Source: Bacteroidota bacterium
Lineage (GTDB): Bacteria; Bacteroidota; Bacteroidia; Bacteroidales; VadinHA17
Assembly: GCA_018262715.1 (NCBI GenBank)
Contig: JADFDS010000032.1
Coordinates: 1 to 64,000 of the forward strand
Reading direction: 5' to 3'
Length of the DNA stretch: 64,000 nt
A program made the translations under genes and the position numbers. The notes below the pieces were generated by a model. It had not been told where the DNA came from. It was given only the letters and a program-made list of their open reading frames with translations, and made no database searches. Below are positions 1 to 7,927 of this stretch, piece after piece (position 1 is the stretch's first letter; each line of letters starts with the position of its first letter).

Positions 1-36
1 AATAATTTAGTACCATAATAAACCCTTCGACTGCTC

Positions 37-234
37 ATGGACAAAATATTGATTTATAATGACAGGCATGCCTTCCGGGAATGGCTTGGCAAGTGCGGGG
101 CAGAGAGTGATGGCATATGGATACTCTTTAGCAAGAATGAAAAAATTGTCACACTTTCAGCCGCAGAGGCATTGGAGAAGGCGCTCTGTCACGGATGGAC
201 AGATGGTCAGATACAATCACCGGACGACATATGA
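37..234 (+). pseudogene. YdeI/OmpD-associated family fragment (N-terminal part)
   Basis: The 65-residue reading frame matches the beginning of YdeI-family proteins: FREWL, then GIWILFSK, then EALEKALCHGWTDGQIQS, which is the family core. Full-length members run to roughly 190 residues with an OmpD-associated C-terminal region. Here the frame stops straight after the core, so about two thirds are missing. The DNA that follows encodes an unrelated tail in another frame. I read it as a remnant rather than a working gene. The start ATG at 37 is the only reasonable one. Confidence 0.6.
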
Positions 235-340
235 GGCAATATGGCAAAATGAAATAGCTAAAAAATACAGGAAAGCACTGGAGCTGGACGCCGGCAATAA
301 GGATATCAAGAAATTACTCCCCGGACTCGAATCAAAATAA
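230..340 (+). pseudogene. TPR-like C-terminal tail fragment
   Basis: In frame 2, the residues from about 230 to the stop at 340 read like the last helix pair of a tetratricopeptide repeat: AKKYRKALELDAGNKDIKKL, with the usual KALELD-x-x-N spacing. Such tails end many Bacteroidota secreted hydrolases. No start codon or upstream TPR protein exists in this frame; upstream the frame is only a shadow of the YdeI fragment. It is best explained as the 3' end of a deleted gene joined to the YdeI fragment. Confidence 0.45.
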
Positions 341-365
341 TCTACATGTATAACAACGGACAAAA

Positions 366-1472
366 ATGAAAATCTACCTGAGATTAATAGTTGCATCTCT
401 CATCCTTGCATTTTCAATTCTTGCTGATGCCCAGTCTGACTTCAGGCGAGGGTACATCATCACGAATGATGATGACACCCTGGTGGGCTTTATTGATTTC
501 AGAGGCTATACAAGCAACAGTCAGAAATGCGGTTTCAAGCCTGCTGAAAATGCACCTCCTTCAGTATTTAAACCAGGTGACATCAAGGCATACCGGATAA
601 TGGATGATAAATATTATGTTTCAAGACCGGTTGAAACAGAAGAGGGACAAAAGGAGATGTTCCTCGAGTATCTTATTAAAGGAGAAGCGAGCATCTATTA
701 TTACCGTGACAACAAGGGTGAGCACTACCTTATTGACAAGCGGGGCGGACCGCTGACAGAGCTCCCCTACCATAAGGAAGAGGCTATTATCGACGAAGTC
801 CCGCGTTTCCTGGAATCAACAAAACACATCGGTCTTCTGAAAGCCTATATGAGTGATTGCCCGGCACTCTTTAACCGGATTGAATCACTGAAAAAACCGG
901 ATCATGACAATCTGATAGCCCTGGCAAAAGACTATCACCAGTTAATATGCAATGACAACAGTTGTATTGTATATTCCAAGAGAAAACCTGCACTGGGAGT
1001 GGCTGCTGAACCAGCCGTCATTTTCAACTGGTTCAGGTACGGGACCGGCATATACACAGGAACAGGCATTTCACTTCATTTCTGGTTGCCGCGCAGCAGC
1101 GAAAGACTGTATTTTAAAACCGGATACATGTACACCAGAGGAGTTCTTTACCAACGACGTAATGATGAGATGGAGTGGATAGGTATCGAACGTTCCATAC
1201 ACAGGATTCCGGTTCAGTTTGAGTACCTGGTTCCGGGGAGAGTGGTGCAACCCAGGTTTAATTACGGAATTAATCTGATTGGTACGGATGATTATGATAA
1301 AGCATTCGATCAGACGGCCGGAGCGGGTTTACTGGTGAAGGTCTACAACCAGTTATACATAAGTGGAGGGGTTGAAGCAGATTGGACTCCTATCCTGTTA
1401 TCACTGATGATGGATTTTGACATCGAGTTGGTATCTCTCTCGTTAAACTTCGGTTTATATTACAGGTTTTAG
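366..1472 (+). CDS. Secreted outer-membrane beta-barrel-like protein, unknown function
   Basis: The 368-residue protein starts with a Sec signal peptide (about residues 1-22, ending ADAQS). A soluble N-terminal domain with alternating beta strands (RRGYIITNDDDTLVGFIDF) extends to about residue 200. The C-terminal half has amphipathic strands with aromatic girdles (YFKTGYMYTRGVLY, LSLNFGLYYRF) and ends in Phe, as outer-membrane barrels do. This layout is common in Bacteroidota PorT-like proteins of unknown role. The start is an ATG 25 bases after the TPR fragment. No enzyme motif is visible, so location is the only inference. Confidence 0.65.
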   Translation: MKIYLRLIVASLILAFSILADAQSDFRRGYIITNDDDTLVGFIDFRGYTSNSQKCGFKPAENAPPSVFKPGDIKAYRIMDDKYYVSRPVETEEGQKEMFLEYLIKGEASIYYYRDNKGEHYLIDKRGGPLTELPYHKEEAIIDEVPRFLESTKHIGLLKAYMSDCPALFNRIESLKKPDHDNLIALAKDYHQLICNDNSCIVYSKRKPALGVAAEPAVIFNWFRYGTGIYTGTGISLHFWLPRSSERLYFKTGYMYTRGVLYQRRNDEMEWIGIERSIHRIPVQFEYLVPGRVVQPRFNYGINLIGTDDYDKAFDQTAGAGLLVKVYNQLYISGGVEADWTPILLSLMMDFDIELVSLSLNFGLYYRF

Positions 1473-1507
1473 TATCACAGGTTTACAGACTGAAAGTACG
1501 GAATAAA

Positions 1508-1960
1508 ATGAGTAACAGATTCATTATCCATCGTGGTGAGCTGGTCTTTGAGGAAGATTGTCTGCTCATCAAAGACGGGCAGCCTGCCTGGTTCAGGATT
1601 GCCAGCATTGTCAGCCTGATAGCCATAATGCTATATGGAGTACTGGTTATCATCAAGTACTTCAGGGGCGATGACTCTTCAGATCTTTGGATCGGTGTAA
1701 CGATAATCAGCCTGGGAATTCCGGCCATGATTGTTCAGTCGAAAATTTCTTATGACAGCAAGATAGAATACAAGCACATACGTAGTATCAAAATTCGAAG
1801 GAATCTTACAGACCAACTGCTTGCGGATATTTTGCTCAACAACCGTAAAAAGCGCAGGATAGTGCTTGACAGTGAAGATCTCGGGCGGTTCGGGAGAGAT
1901 CACCTTGACAAGCTGATTGAAGAATTCAATGACAAACAGGTGCAGACAATTCCTGCCTGA
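1508..1960 (+). CDS. Small inner-membrane protein, unknown function
   Basis: This protein has 150 residues. After a polar 25-residue N-terminus come two hydrophobic segments (about 27-50 and 60-77). They are followed by a soluble, basic C-terminal domain of about 70 residues with IEYKHIRSIKIRR and RRIVLDSEDLGRF. That pattern resembles small bacterial PH-like domains behind a two-helix hairpin, but I cannot confirm it. It lies 35 bases after the barrel protein and may be co-transcribed with it. I do not recognise a named family. Confidence 0.55.
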   Translation: MSNRFIIHRGELVFEEDCLLIKDGQPAWFRIASIVSLIAIMLYGVLVIIKYFRGDDSSDLWIGVTIISLGIPAMIVQSKISYDSKIEYKHIRSIKIRRNLTDQLLADILLNNRKKRRIVLDSEDLGRFGRDHLDKLIEEFNDKQVQTIPA

Positions 1961-2043
1961 AGTCCGCAATAATTTGTACCTTGCACATGAATCAGACCAG
2001 GTTGTGAAATACCTCAACAACAGAATCTCCAAACATTCATAGC

Positions 2044-2583
2044 ATGAAAGGAATAAATCCGCTACTTGCATTATTTGCCCTGATAATTTTTACAGCCTTC
2101 AGTTCATGTGCCTCGATACCCAAAGGTGCTACAGCTGTCAGCCCATTTGATAAAGAACGCTACCTCGGTAAATGGTACGAGATTGCCAGGCTTGATTTCA
2201 AATTTGAGCGGAACCTGAACAACACCACCGCTGAATATTCCCTTAACGGGAACGGAACGATAAAGGTTGACAACCAGGGATACAACACAGTCAGGGAAGA
2301 ACGGACCCAGGCCATTGGCAAGGCGAAGTTTGCAGGTGACGACAAGGTTGCCATGCTTAAGGTTTCATTCTTTGGTCCTTTCTATTCAGGATACAATGTC
2401 ATAGCTCTGGATGATGAATACAGGTATGCCCTGGTAGCAGGAGAGAGCCTGAAGTATATGTGGATACTCTCACGCGAAACCACCATCCCTGACGAAATCA
2501 AAACGAAGTATCTGAAGCTGGCAGAGGAAATAGGTTACAACACGTCTGAGCTTATTTGGGTAGAGCATAACAACTCCAGATAA
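2044..2583 (+). CDS. blc: Lipocalin family outer-membrane lipoprotein (Blc-like)
   Basis: The 179-residue protein has a lipoprotein signal with lipobox ending FSSC (Cys22). The lipocalin signature YLGKWYEIARL lies at about 40-50 and the second conserved region YALVAGESLKYMWILSRE near the C-terminus. Bacterial lipocalins of this size are anchored to the outer membrane and bind lysophospholipids or other lipids during envelope stress. It is followed 10 bases later by a small membrane protein gene, suggesting a two-gene unit. The upstream sequence TACCTTGC at 1977-1984 resembles a Bacteroidota -7 element but lacks a convincing -33 partner. Confidence 0.85.
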   Translation: MKGINPLLALFALIIFTAFSSCASIPKGATAVSPFDKERYLGKWYEIARLDFKFERNLNNTTAEYSLNGNGTIKVDNQGYNTVREERTQAIGKAKFAGDDKVAMLKVSFFGPFYSGYNVIALDDEYRYALVAGESLKYMWILSRETTIPDEIKTKYLKLAEEIGYNTSELIWVEHNNSR

Positions 2584-2593
2584 TAGGATCATC

Positions 2594-3145
2594 ATGGAAT
2601 TCGACAGGCAAAGGGTCACTGAAACTGCCAGGCGAGAGATTATGGCCGGCAAATCCAAGGAGGAGGTCTTCAGGGATATATACGCCTCTTTCAATGATCC
2701 GAGGTTGCATGAACCAATCGCAAGGATAGTTCAGTATATCCCGGAACCGGCGAGAATCAGGAAATACGGGATAATCAATACCATATTCATGTTTCTGCTT
2801 GCCGCCATCTGTATTGCACTGATAATCAGGTCACAATACACTGGCATGGTTATACCGGCCATCCTGCTGTATCTCGTCTCCACCCGCCAGACAAGGTACT
2901 ATCAATGGATAACGTTTGTCGGCGGACTGTTGTTAATCATCTCCCTGACAATGGCCATTACCGGCTGGCCGGAAGTAAAAGAGAATCCTTTGCTGACGCT
3001 TGGCCTGGCAACTCTGACGGGAGTGCTGTTCATTCTGTTCGGGATACTCATGCCCAGGCTACTCACTCCCGGCTATAGAGCGGTTGAAGAGACGACAACT
3101 GACAGTGACGGGCGGACGGTTACGCATAAAAAGTTGATTTTCTGA
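2594..3145 (+). CDS. Membrane protein with four predicted helices, unknown function
   Basis: The 183-residue protein begins with a charged 55-residue cytosolic segment (RRYE-like, rich in Arg and Glu). Four hydrophobic stretches follow between about residues 58 and 157, and a short polar tail closes it. The N-terminal part, containing MAGKSKEEVFRDIYASFND, looks like a small helical domain. It is 10 bases downstream of the lipocalin gene. I do not recognise the family; an envelope role is inferred only from the helices and the neighbour. Confidence 0.5.
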   Translation: MEFDRQRVTETARREIMAGKSKEEVFRDIYASFNDPRLHEPIARIVQYIPEPARIRKYGIINTIFMFLLAAICIALIIRSQYTGMVIPAILLYLVSTRQTRYYQWITFVGGLLLIISLTMAITGWPEVKENPLLTLGLATLTGVLFILFGILMPRLLTPGYRAVEETTTDSDGRTVTHKKLIF

Positions 3146-3196
3146 CATATATTCAATCAACAACCACCTATTTCAGACTCATACCGCAGGAACATC

Positions 3197-3682
3197 ATGA
3201 AAAAACTTGAAGATATACTGCTTCTTGGCAATCCGCTTCTGTATGAAGTGAGTGAACCGGTTCTTGAGAGTGAAAGAGATCTTCTGCCAGGATGGAAGGC
3301 GGACCTCCACGGCGTAATGGAGGAGGTGCGGGCGAAGTATCACTTCGGCCGGGGCATAGCAGCGCCTCAGCTCGGAATTATGAAGAGGGTGATATACATC
3401 AATACAGGAAAGCCCCTGCTCATCATCAACCCTGAGCTTCATGACCTCGGCGATGAGATGATGGAACTGTGGGATGACTGCATGTGCCTGCCCAACCTGC
3501 TGGTGAAGGTAAGACGTAACCGCAGCCTGACACTGAGATACCTCGACGAGCGCTGGGAGAACAGCGAATGGCATGTTACCGATGACCTCGCCGAGCTGGT
3601 TCAGCATGAGTATGATCATCTGAACGGCGTTCTTTGCACAATGCGGGCCATCGACGGGAAGTCGTTCAGGTGGAAAACGTAG
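3197..3682 (+). CDS. def: Peptide deformylase family protein, divergent
   Basis: Peptide deformylases remove the formyl group from initiator methionine using a metal held by one Cys and two His. All three motifs are present in this 161-residue protein: GRGIAAPQ (51-58, motif 1), DDCMCLP (93-99, in place of EGCLS) and QHEYDHLNG (136-144, motif 3 with His137, Glu138, His141). The metal-ligand Cys95 is kept, but Glu-Gly before it is Asp-Asp and Ser97 is Cys. It may therefore be a secondary deformylase with altered substrate use. The start ATG is at 3197. The gene stands alone; no fmt or map partner is nearby. Confidence 0.75.
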   Translation: MKKLEDILLLGNPLLYEVSEPVLESERDLLPGWKADLHGVMEEVRAKYHFGRGIAAPQLGIMKRVIYINTGKPLLIINPELHDLGDEMMELWDDCMCLPNLLVKVRRNRSLTLRYLDERWENSEWHVTDDLAELVQHEYDHLNGVLCTMRAIDGKSFRWKT

Positions 3683-3683
3683 A

Positions 3684-3735
3684 GAGATTTGAGATTTGCG
3701 ATTTGAGATTTGCGAATTGAGAATTGAGATTGCAG
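3684..3735 (+). repeat. Short intergenic tandem-like repeat (GATTTGAGATTTGCG type)
   Basis: Between the deformylase stop and the next gene is a run of degenerate repeats of GAGATTTG / CGATTTGAG, grading into GAATTGAGA. The unit length varies from about 7 to 15 bases. It is non-coding in the + direction and looks like the simple intergenic repeats scattered in many Bacteroidota genomes. Confidence 0.6.
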
Positions 3736-3817
3736 GTGGATACAGAAGCTGCCATGTAAGTGACAACTGAACTCACGGCGATAATGGTTATCTTTGATTA
3801 CTAAAACAGGATAACCT

Positions 3818-4525
3818 ATGACCGCGACAACCACCACCACCGCAGCATCCGCAGCAGCTACAGCTACAGCTACAGTTATCGGTGCCACCGGCCTGATCGG
3901 CGGTCACCTGGCAGAGCTCCTTACAAAAGATGACTACTTCAAGAAAGTACGGCTGATAACCAGGAGAATGCATGAAAACACCCCGCCGGGTGCTGAGGTG
4001 GTTATCATCGACTTTAATGATCCGGTTGCTTTCAGGTCGGCTGTTGCTGGCAGTAATGCAGTATTCTGTGCCATCGGCACCACCCGGAAGAAGGTAAAGG
4101 GCGACATGGATGCCTACCGGAAGGTTGACCATGACATTCCCGTGAACACCGCCCGGCACTGCCAGGAAGCCGGTTGCCGGCACTTTGCGCTTGTCTCCTC
4201 GGTCGGGGCATCAGCAAAGAGCGGCAATTTCTACCTGAAGTTCAAGGGTGAGGTTGAGGAGGCTGTTGCGCTGATGAGCATCCCCTCCGTTTCCGTTTTC
4301 CGGCCTTCCATGCTAATGGGCAAGCGGAATGAGTTCCGCCTGGCGGAGGAGATCACAAAGATTTTCGCTCCTCCCCTCTCCTTTCTTTTCCCGGCAAAAT
4401 ACAGGCCCATAAAAGGTCATGATGTGGCACAGGCCATGATCGCTGCCGCGAAAAGGGCAGAGCCGGGATTCAGGGTATATCACTTCAACGAGATGAAGGC
4501 TCTCATAAAGGACAGGGAAGTCTGA
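3818..4525 (+). CDS. Atypical SDR NAD(P)H-binding oxidoreductase (HTATIP2/TIP30-like)
   Basis: The 235-residue protein holds a Rossmann nucleotide-binding loop, VIGATGLIGGHLAELL (20-35), then the VVIIDF and AVFCAIGTT strands expected of NAD(P)-binding atypical short-chain dehydrogenases. FALVSSVGA and the FKGEVEEA / VFRPSMLMG region match the TIP30/YwnB-like group. Substrate is unknown. The first 19 residues are almost only Thr and Ala, encoded by ACC/GCA triplets and a repeated AGCTAC hexamer. That is unusual, and the true start could lie at the end of this tract, but no later ATG exists before the Rossmann loop. A cytosolic location is likely. Confidence 0.75.
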   Translation: MTATTTTTAASAAATATATVIGATGLIGGHLAELLTKDDYFKKVRLITRRMHENTPPGAEVVIIDFNDPVAFRSAVAGSNAVFCAIGTTRKKVKGDMDAYRKVDHDIPVNTARHCQEAGCRHFALVSSVGASAKSGNFYLKFKGEVEEAVALMSIPSVSVFRPSMLMGKRNEFRLAEEITKIFAPPLSFLFPAKYRPIKGHDVAQAMIAAAKRAEPGFRVYHFNEMKALIKDREV

Positions 4526-4558
4526 CCACATACCTTAACGCGAATATTATCCACACCA

Positions 4559-5032
4559 ATGGAAGTAAATATCAGAAGAGCGGTTGAAGAGGATTTCCCG
4601 GCAATCCTGAAACTTATAAAAGAGCTGGCTGAGTATGAGCGGTCTCCTGAAGCCGTGACCAATACTGTGGAGCAGATGCGCCGCGAACAGAACCACTTCC
4701 GCTGTTTCGTGGCGGATAATGCAGAGGATGGCATTATGGGCATGGCGCTTTACTTTTTCGCCTATTTCACCTGGGTGGGGAAATCGATCTACCTCGAGGA
4801 TATCATTGTCAGCAAGCTGTTCCGTAACCGGAAAATAGGTGCAGCCCTCATGCAGAGGGTTATGCAGGAAGCCCGGGACGAGAACTGCAAGAGAGTCCGG
4901 TGGCAGGTGCTCGACTGGAATGAGCCGGCCATCGGTTTCTACCGGAAGTGCGGCGCCGAGATCAGCGGCGACTGGCTGAACTGCACCTTTGACGAAAAGG
5001 GGATCTCTCTCTTCAACGAAATGATGTCATGA
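4559..5032 (+). CDS. GNAT family N-acetyltransferase (SSAT/thialysine type)
   Basis: GNAT enzymes move an acetyl group from acetyl-CoA to an amine. This 157-residue protein begins with the VNIRRAVEEDFPAILKLI opening of the fold. It contains IYLEDIIVSKLFRNRKIGAAL, whose R-x-x-x-I-G-A loop binds acetyl-CoA pyrophosphate, and ends with WNEPAIGFYRKCGAE. The YLEDIIV pattern is typical of the diamine/thialysine acetyltransferase group, so a polyamine or related amine is a plausible substrate. It follows the SDR gene by 33 bases. Confidence 0.85.
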   Translation: MEVNIRRAVEEDFPAILKLIKELAEYERSPEAVTNTVEQMRREQNHFRCFVADNAEDGIMGMALYFFAYFTWVGKSIYLEDIIVSKLFRNRKIGAALMQRVMQEARDENCKRVRWQVLDWNEPAIGFYRKCGAEISGDWLNCTFDEKGISLFNEMMS

Positions 5033-5100
5033 TGAGAATTGATATTAGGCATCAGGCAGGCGGATTTGCCGGAGCACTGAGAATATACTCCGGCAGAACC

Positions 5101-5721
5101 ATGAAGGTCACGCTGCTGCTATCAGTCATATTCATTCTTAAAACTATAACCAGCTGTATTGATCCGGCGGAATGGGATTTTGAGTTAAGTTTCAACAAAA
5201 TTACCATCACTAACCTCGACAATTCCGGATTTTATCCCACGGAGACCAACAGCGATATCATGTATGCCCCGGCTGTGGCTTTCACTGTGACCCTTTCCGA
5301 CGAGACAATCCTGGCTTCAGGCGTTAACAGGCGAAGCAATAACAGCTTTACCGGATTCACCCCTGCATACGCCATGTCTCCGGAACCCAGGTATTATCCG
5401 CTGAACCGGATCACAGGAATCAGCATTGTCACACTTGAGGCTATGTCACCTGAAATTCCTGCCGGCACCGATGTCACAGGTCTGTTCGCAGCCTGCGTGC
5501 CCCGATTCAATGCACCTGGTTTCCTTTACATTGATTCCTCGGAGCTTCTATCAGCCATAGACCGGGACTTTTACCCCGATGAACCGTCGGTCACCTTTCA
5601 GTTGTTCTGCCGGGAGGAAATTGCAGGCGACAAGGCGCAATTTGAAATCAACATAACCCTGTCGGACGAAAGCACACTGTCTGCAACCACCAACCTGATA
5701 ACCCTTGTCAGGAACGAATAG
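5101..5721 (+). CDS. Secreted protein resembling DUF5034, unknown function
   Basis: I place the start at the ATG at 5101, giving 206 residues. An earlier in-frame ATG at 5029 overlaps the GNAT stop and would put a polar extension before the signal peptide. From 5101 the protein opens with a hydrophobic segment ending ITSC, a weak lipobox, so it may be a lipoprotein. The remainder is beta-rich, with paired segments (FTVTLSDETILASG and EINITLSDESTLSAT). It precedes another envelope protein by 10 bases. Function is unknown. Confidence 0.5.
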   Translation: MKVTLLLSVIFILKTITSCIDPAEWDFELSFNKITITNLDNSGFYPTETNSDIMYAPAVAFTVTLSDETILASGVNRRSNNSFTGFTPAYAMSPEPRYYPLNRITGISIVTLEAMSPEIPAGTDVTGLFAACVPRFNAPGFLYIDSSELLSAIDRDFYPDEPSVTFQLFCREEIAGDKAQFEINITLSDESTLSATTNLITLVRNE

Positions 5722-5731
5722 CACATATGCA

Positions 5732-6595
5732 ATGAGACGCTATGCCAAAATAATGATGTTCCTTCTGCCTGCGGTTGCCGTTTCTTCCCTCCTTCCGGCC
5801 CAGGGCCGGTTCATCGAAAAGAAAGAGGCATCACTCTGGTTTGGCGTGAGGGATATAACCCGCGACAGCCTGGCTAACGGCGCCAACCTGGATTTTCTGA
5901 ACTATCTTCACTCCTCGGATGAGATGGCTGAATACCAGTATCTCGGTCTTTCGGCACATCTCTGGTTCCGGGGCAACTGGGAGGCGGATTTTAAGGTGGC
6001 GATGTATGATGATTTTGCGCCTACCAGCCTGAACATTAAGGCTATATGGATGCCATATAAATATCTGGGGTTAACGGCCGGATTCTACAGCTATCCTCAG
6101 CTGATGAATGAGTTTAATATGTTTCACCGCCTTTCCGACGAAGGGTGGTATGGTGACACGGACAGCAACTTCAGGCAAAGGCGGGTTCATGAAACAGGAA
6201 TCATGGCAGGGGTGGCAGTGCCGGTCAGTTACCGTTTCATCCACCTCAACCTTTGTCTGAATGGCGGTATCAGCACGCTTTCAAAATTCCGTGAGAAAGT
6301 GACACAGAAAATGATCAATGGCAACATGAGGCGTGAGATCAGGTACAGTACGAAAAACTCCCCGGCGCTCTTCTTCTTCCCCGAAGCAGAACTGGGCCTT
6401 GACTGTTTCAGGATCGGCAGTTCAACACTGGGTGTCAGAGGCCATGCCAGCTGGTTTACAGTTAAAAGGTCTGTTGACTACAAGATGACAATATGGGAAT
6501 GGACCTATGATAATCCAATGCAGGAGGATGTTGCCAATCCGGCACACAGTTTCTCTAAATTTGAATTTGATGCAGGTCTTTACCTGACCTGGTGA
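5732..6595 (+). CDS. Secreted or outer-membrane protein, unknown function
   Basis: The ATG at 5732 gives a clean signal peptide, MRRYAKIMMFLLPAVAVSS, ending near LLPAQG. An in-frame TTG at 5705 would only add polar residues. The mature part of about 260 residues has repeated amphipathic beta strands rich in Trp, Tyr and Phe (YLGLSAHLWFRGNWEADFKV, YLGLTAGFYSYPQL) and ends FDAGLYLTW. That is typical of a small outer-membrane barrel. It is probably in one unit with the gene before it. No named family was recognised. Confidence 0.55.
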   Translation: MRRYAKIMMFLLPAVAVSSLLPAQGRFIEKKEASLWFGVRDITRDSLANGANLDFLNYLHSSDEMAEYQYLGLSAHLWFRGNWEADFKVAMYDDFAPTSLNIKAIWMPYKYLGLTAGFYSYPQLMNEFNMFHRLSDEGWYGDTDSNFRQRRVHETGIMAGVAVPVSYRFIHLNLCLNGGISTLSKFREKVTQKMINGNMRREIRYSTKNSPALFFFPEAELGLDCFRIGSSTLGVRGHASWFTVKRSVDYKMTIWEWTYDNPMQEDVANPAHSFSKFEFDAGLYLTW

Positions 6596-6640
6596 AGTAT
6601 GTTTCAGAGCACCCGGATTGCATCGTCATATCGCAGAGAT

Positions 6641-6670
6641 TTTGCTTTTAACTTAATAGTTCTAATTTTG
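6641..6670 (+). promoter_or_regulatory. Bacteroidota-type promoter upstream of the DUF438 gene
   Basis: TTTG at 6641-6644 and TAATTTTG at 6663-6670 are separated by 18 bases. This fits the -33 TTTG / -7 TAnnTTTG promoter of Bacteroidota. The gene start is 23 bases downstream. Confidence 0.6.
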
Positions 6671-6692
6671 TTTTAGACTAAAACCTGTCCCA

Positions 6693-7925
6693 ATGAGCGA
6701 ACTGATCAACAATTCATCGGAAAGAAAGAAGAGGCTTAAAACACTTATACTCAGGCTTCACCAGGGCGAAGCCGAAGAAAAGGTCCGGGAGGATCTTTTA
6801 AGCACCCTCAGCCAGATCCCATACGGAGAGGTTGTTGAGGTTGAGCAGGAGCTGATCAGCGAAGGTCTCCCGGAGGAAGAGGTGCTGAGGCTCTGCGATG
6901 CCCACTCGGCAGTGCTTCACGGCAACGTCGATCTCTCGGCGGCAAAAAAGATACCGGCAGGACACCCGGTTGATGTGCTCATCAATGAAAACAAGGAGTT
7001 GAGGAAGGTTGTTGCCGAGATAGAGAACCTTATATCAGCCATCAGCTATGATTCAGGTCCGGTAAAGGACACAGAAAAATTCAGGCTGACCGGCCTGTTC
7101 AACAGCCTGTGGGATGTTGACAAGCATTACCAGCGCAAGGAATACCTCCTCTTCCCGTACCTCGAGAGGCAGGGGATCACCGGTCCGCCCAAGGTTATGT
7201 GGGGCAAGCATGATGAGATCAGGGAACTGATAAAGGGGGGCATCGAGCTCCTTCGCAGCGGCGAGATCACACGTGAGGAACTGGTAGCATCAGCTGAGAT
7301 TGTGCTTCTTCCGGCTGCACAGGGGGTGAAAGATATGACAACAAAGGAGGAGGAGATACTCTTCCCGATGGCGCTTGACAACCTCAACGAGGCTGACTGG
7401 TATGCCATTCAGAAGCAGTCGCTTGAGATAGGGTACTGCCTTTATGACCCGAGGGTAACCTGGAAACCTGAATGGGCGCAGGAAGACATCCTCCATGAGA
7501 TGAACAAGAATGCAGACACAGTTCAGCTACCCTCGGGCAGCTTCACAATTGAAGAGTTGCTGGCCATACTTAACAGGCTGCCGATAGACATGACCTTCGT
7601 CGACCGCAATGACAAGGTAAAGTATTTCTCGCAGAGCGAAGAGAGGATCTTCCAGCGGAACAGGGCCATCCTGAACAGGGATGTGAGGCACTGCCATCCG
7701 CCTGCCAGCGCACACATAGTGGATAAGATCATCGAGGATTTCAGGTCGGGCAAGGCTTCGAGGGCCCCCTTCTGGATCAATATCGGCGGAAAGATGATCT
7801 ACATCGAATACTTCGCCCTGCGAAACGATAAGGGAGAGTACCTGGGCACGCTGGAGGTGTCGCACAATGTTACCCCCTACAGGGAGCTTGAGGGAGAGCA
7901 AAGGATATTATCATATTCAAAATAA
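6693..7925 (+). CDS. DUF438 - hemerythrin - PAS protein
   Basis: This 410-residue protein has the standard three-part layout. A DUF438 helical domain (about 8-75) is followed by a hemerythrin-like HHE domain (about 90-245) with His/Glu ligands in DVDKHYQRKEYLLFPYLE, GKHDEIREL and KEEEILFPMAL. A PAS domain fills about 270-405 (DMTFVDRNDKVKYFS, then YLGTLEVSHNVT). The di-iron centre probably senses or binds O2 or NO, and the PAS domain may carry a cofactor. No kinase or DNA-binding domain is attached. The next gene starts 2 bases after the stop, so the two are translated together. Confidence 0.85.
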   Translation: MSELINNSSERKKRLKTLILRLHQGEAEEKVREDLLSTLSQIPYGEVVEVEQELISEGLPEEEVLRLCDAHSAVLHGNVDLSAAKKIPAGHPVDVLINENKELRKVVAEIENLISAISYDSGPVKDTEKFRLTGLFNSLWDVDKHYQRKEYLLFPYLERQGITGPPKVMWGKHDEIRELIKGGIELLRSGEITREELVASAEIVLLPAAQGVKDMTTKEEEILFPMALDNLNEADWYAIQKQSLEIGYCLYDPRVTWKPEWAQEDILHEMNKNADTVQLPSGSFTIEELLAILNRLPIDMTFVDRNDKVKYFSQSEERIFQRNRAILNRDVRHCHPPASAHIVDKIIEDFRSGKASRAPFWINIGGKMIYIEYFALRNDKGEYLGTLEVSHNVTPYRELEGEQRILSYSK

Positions 7926-7927
7926 CC

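Noticed and set aside
59-340. Complete 93-residue gene in frame 2
   Set aside because: Only its last third resembles a protein domain; the first part is a shadow of the YdeI fragment.
1977-1984. Promoter TACCTTGC before the lipocalin gene
   Set aside because: It is one base short of the TAnnTTTG pattern and lacks a TTTG at the right distance.
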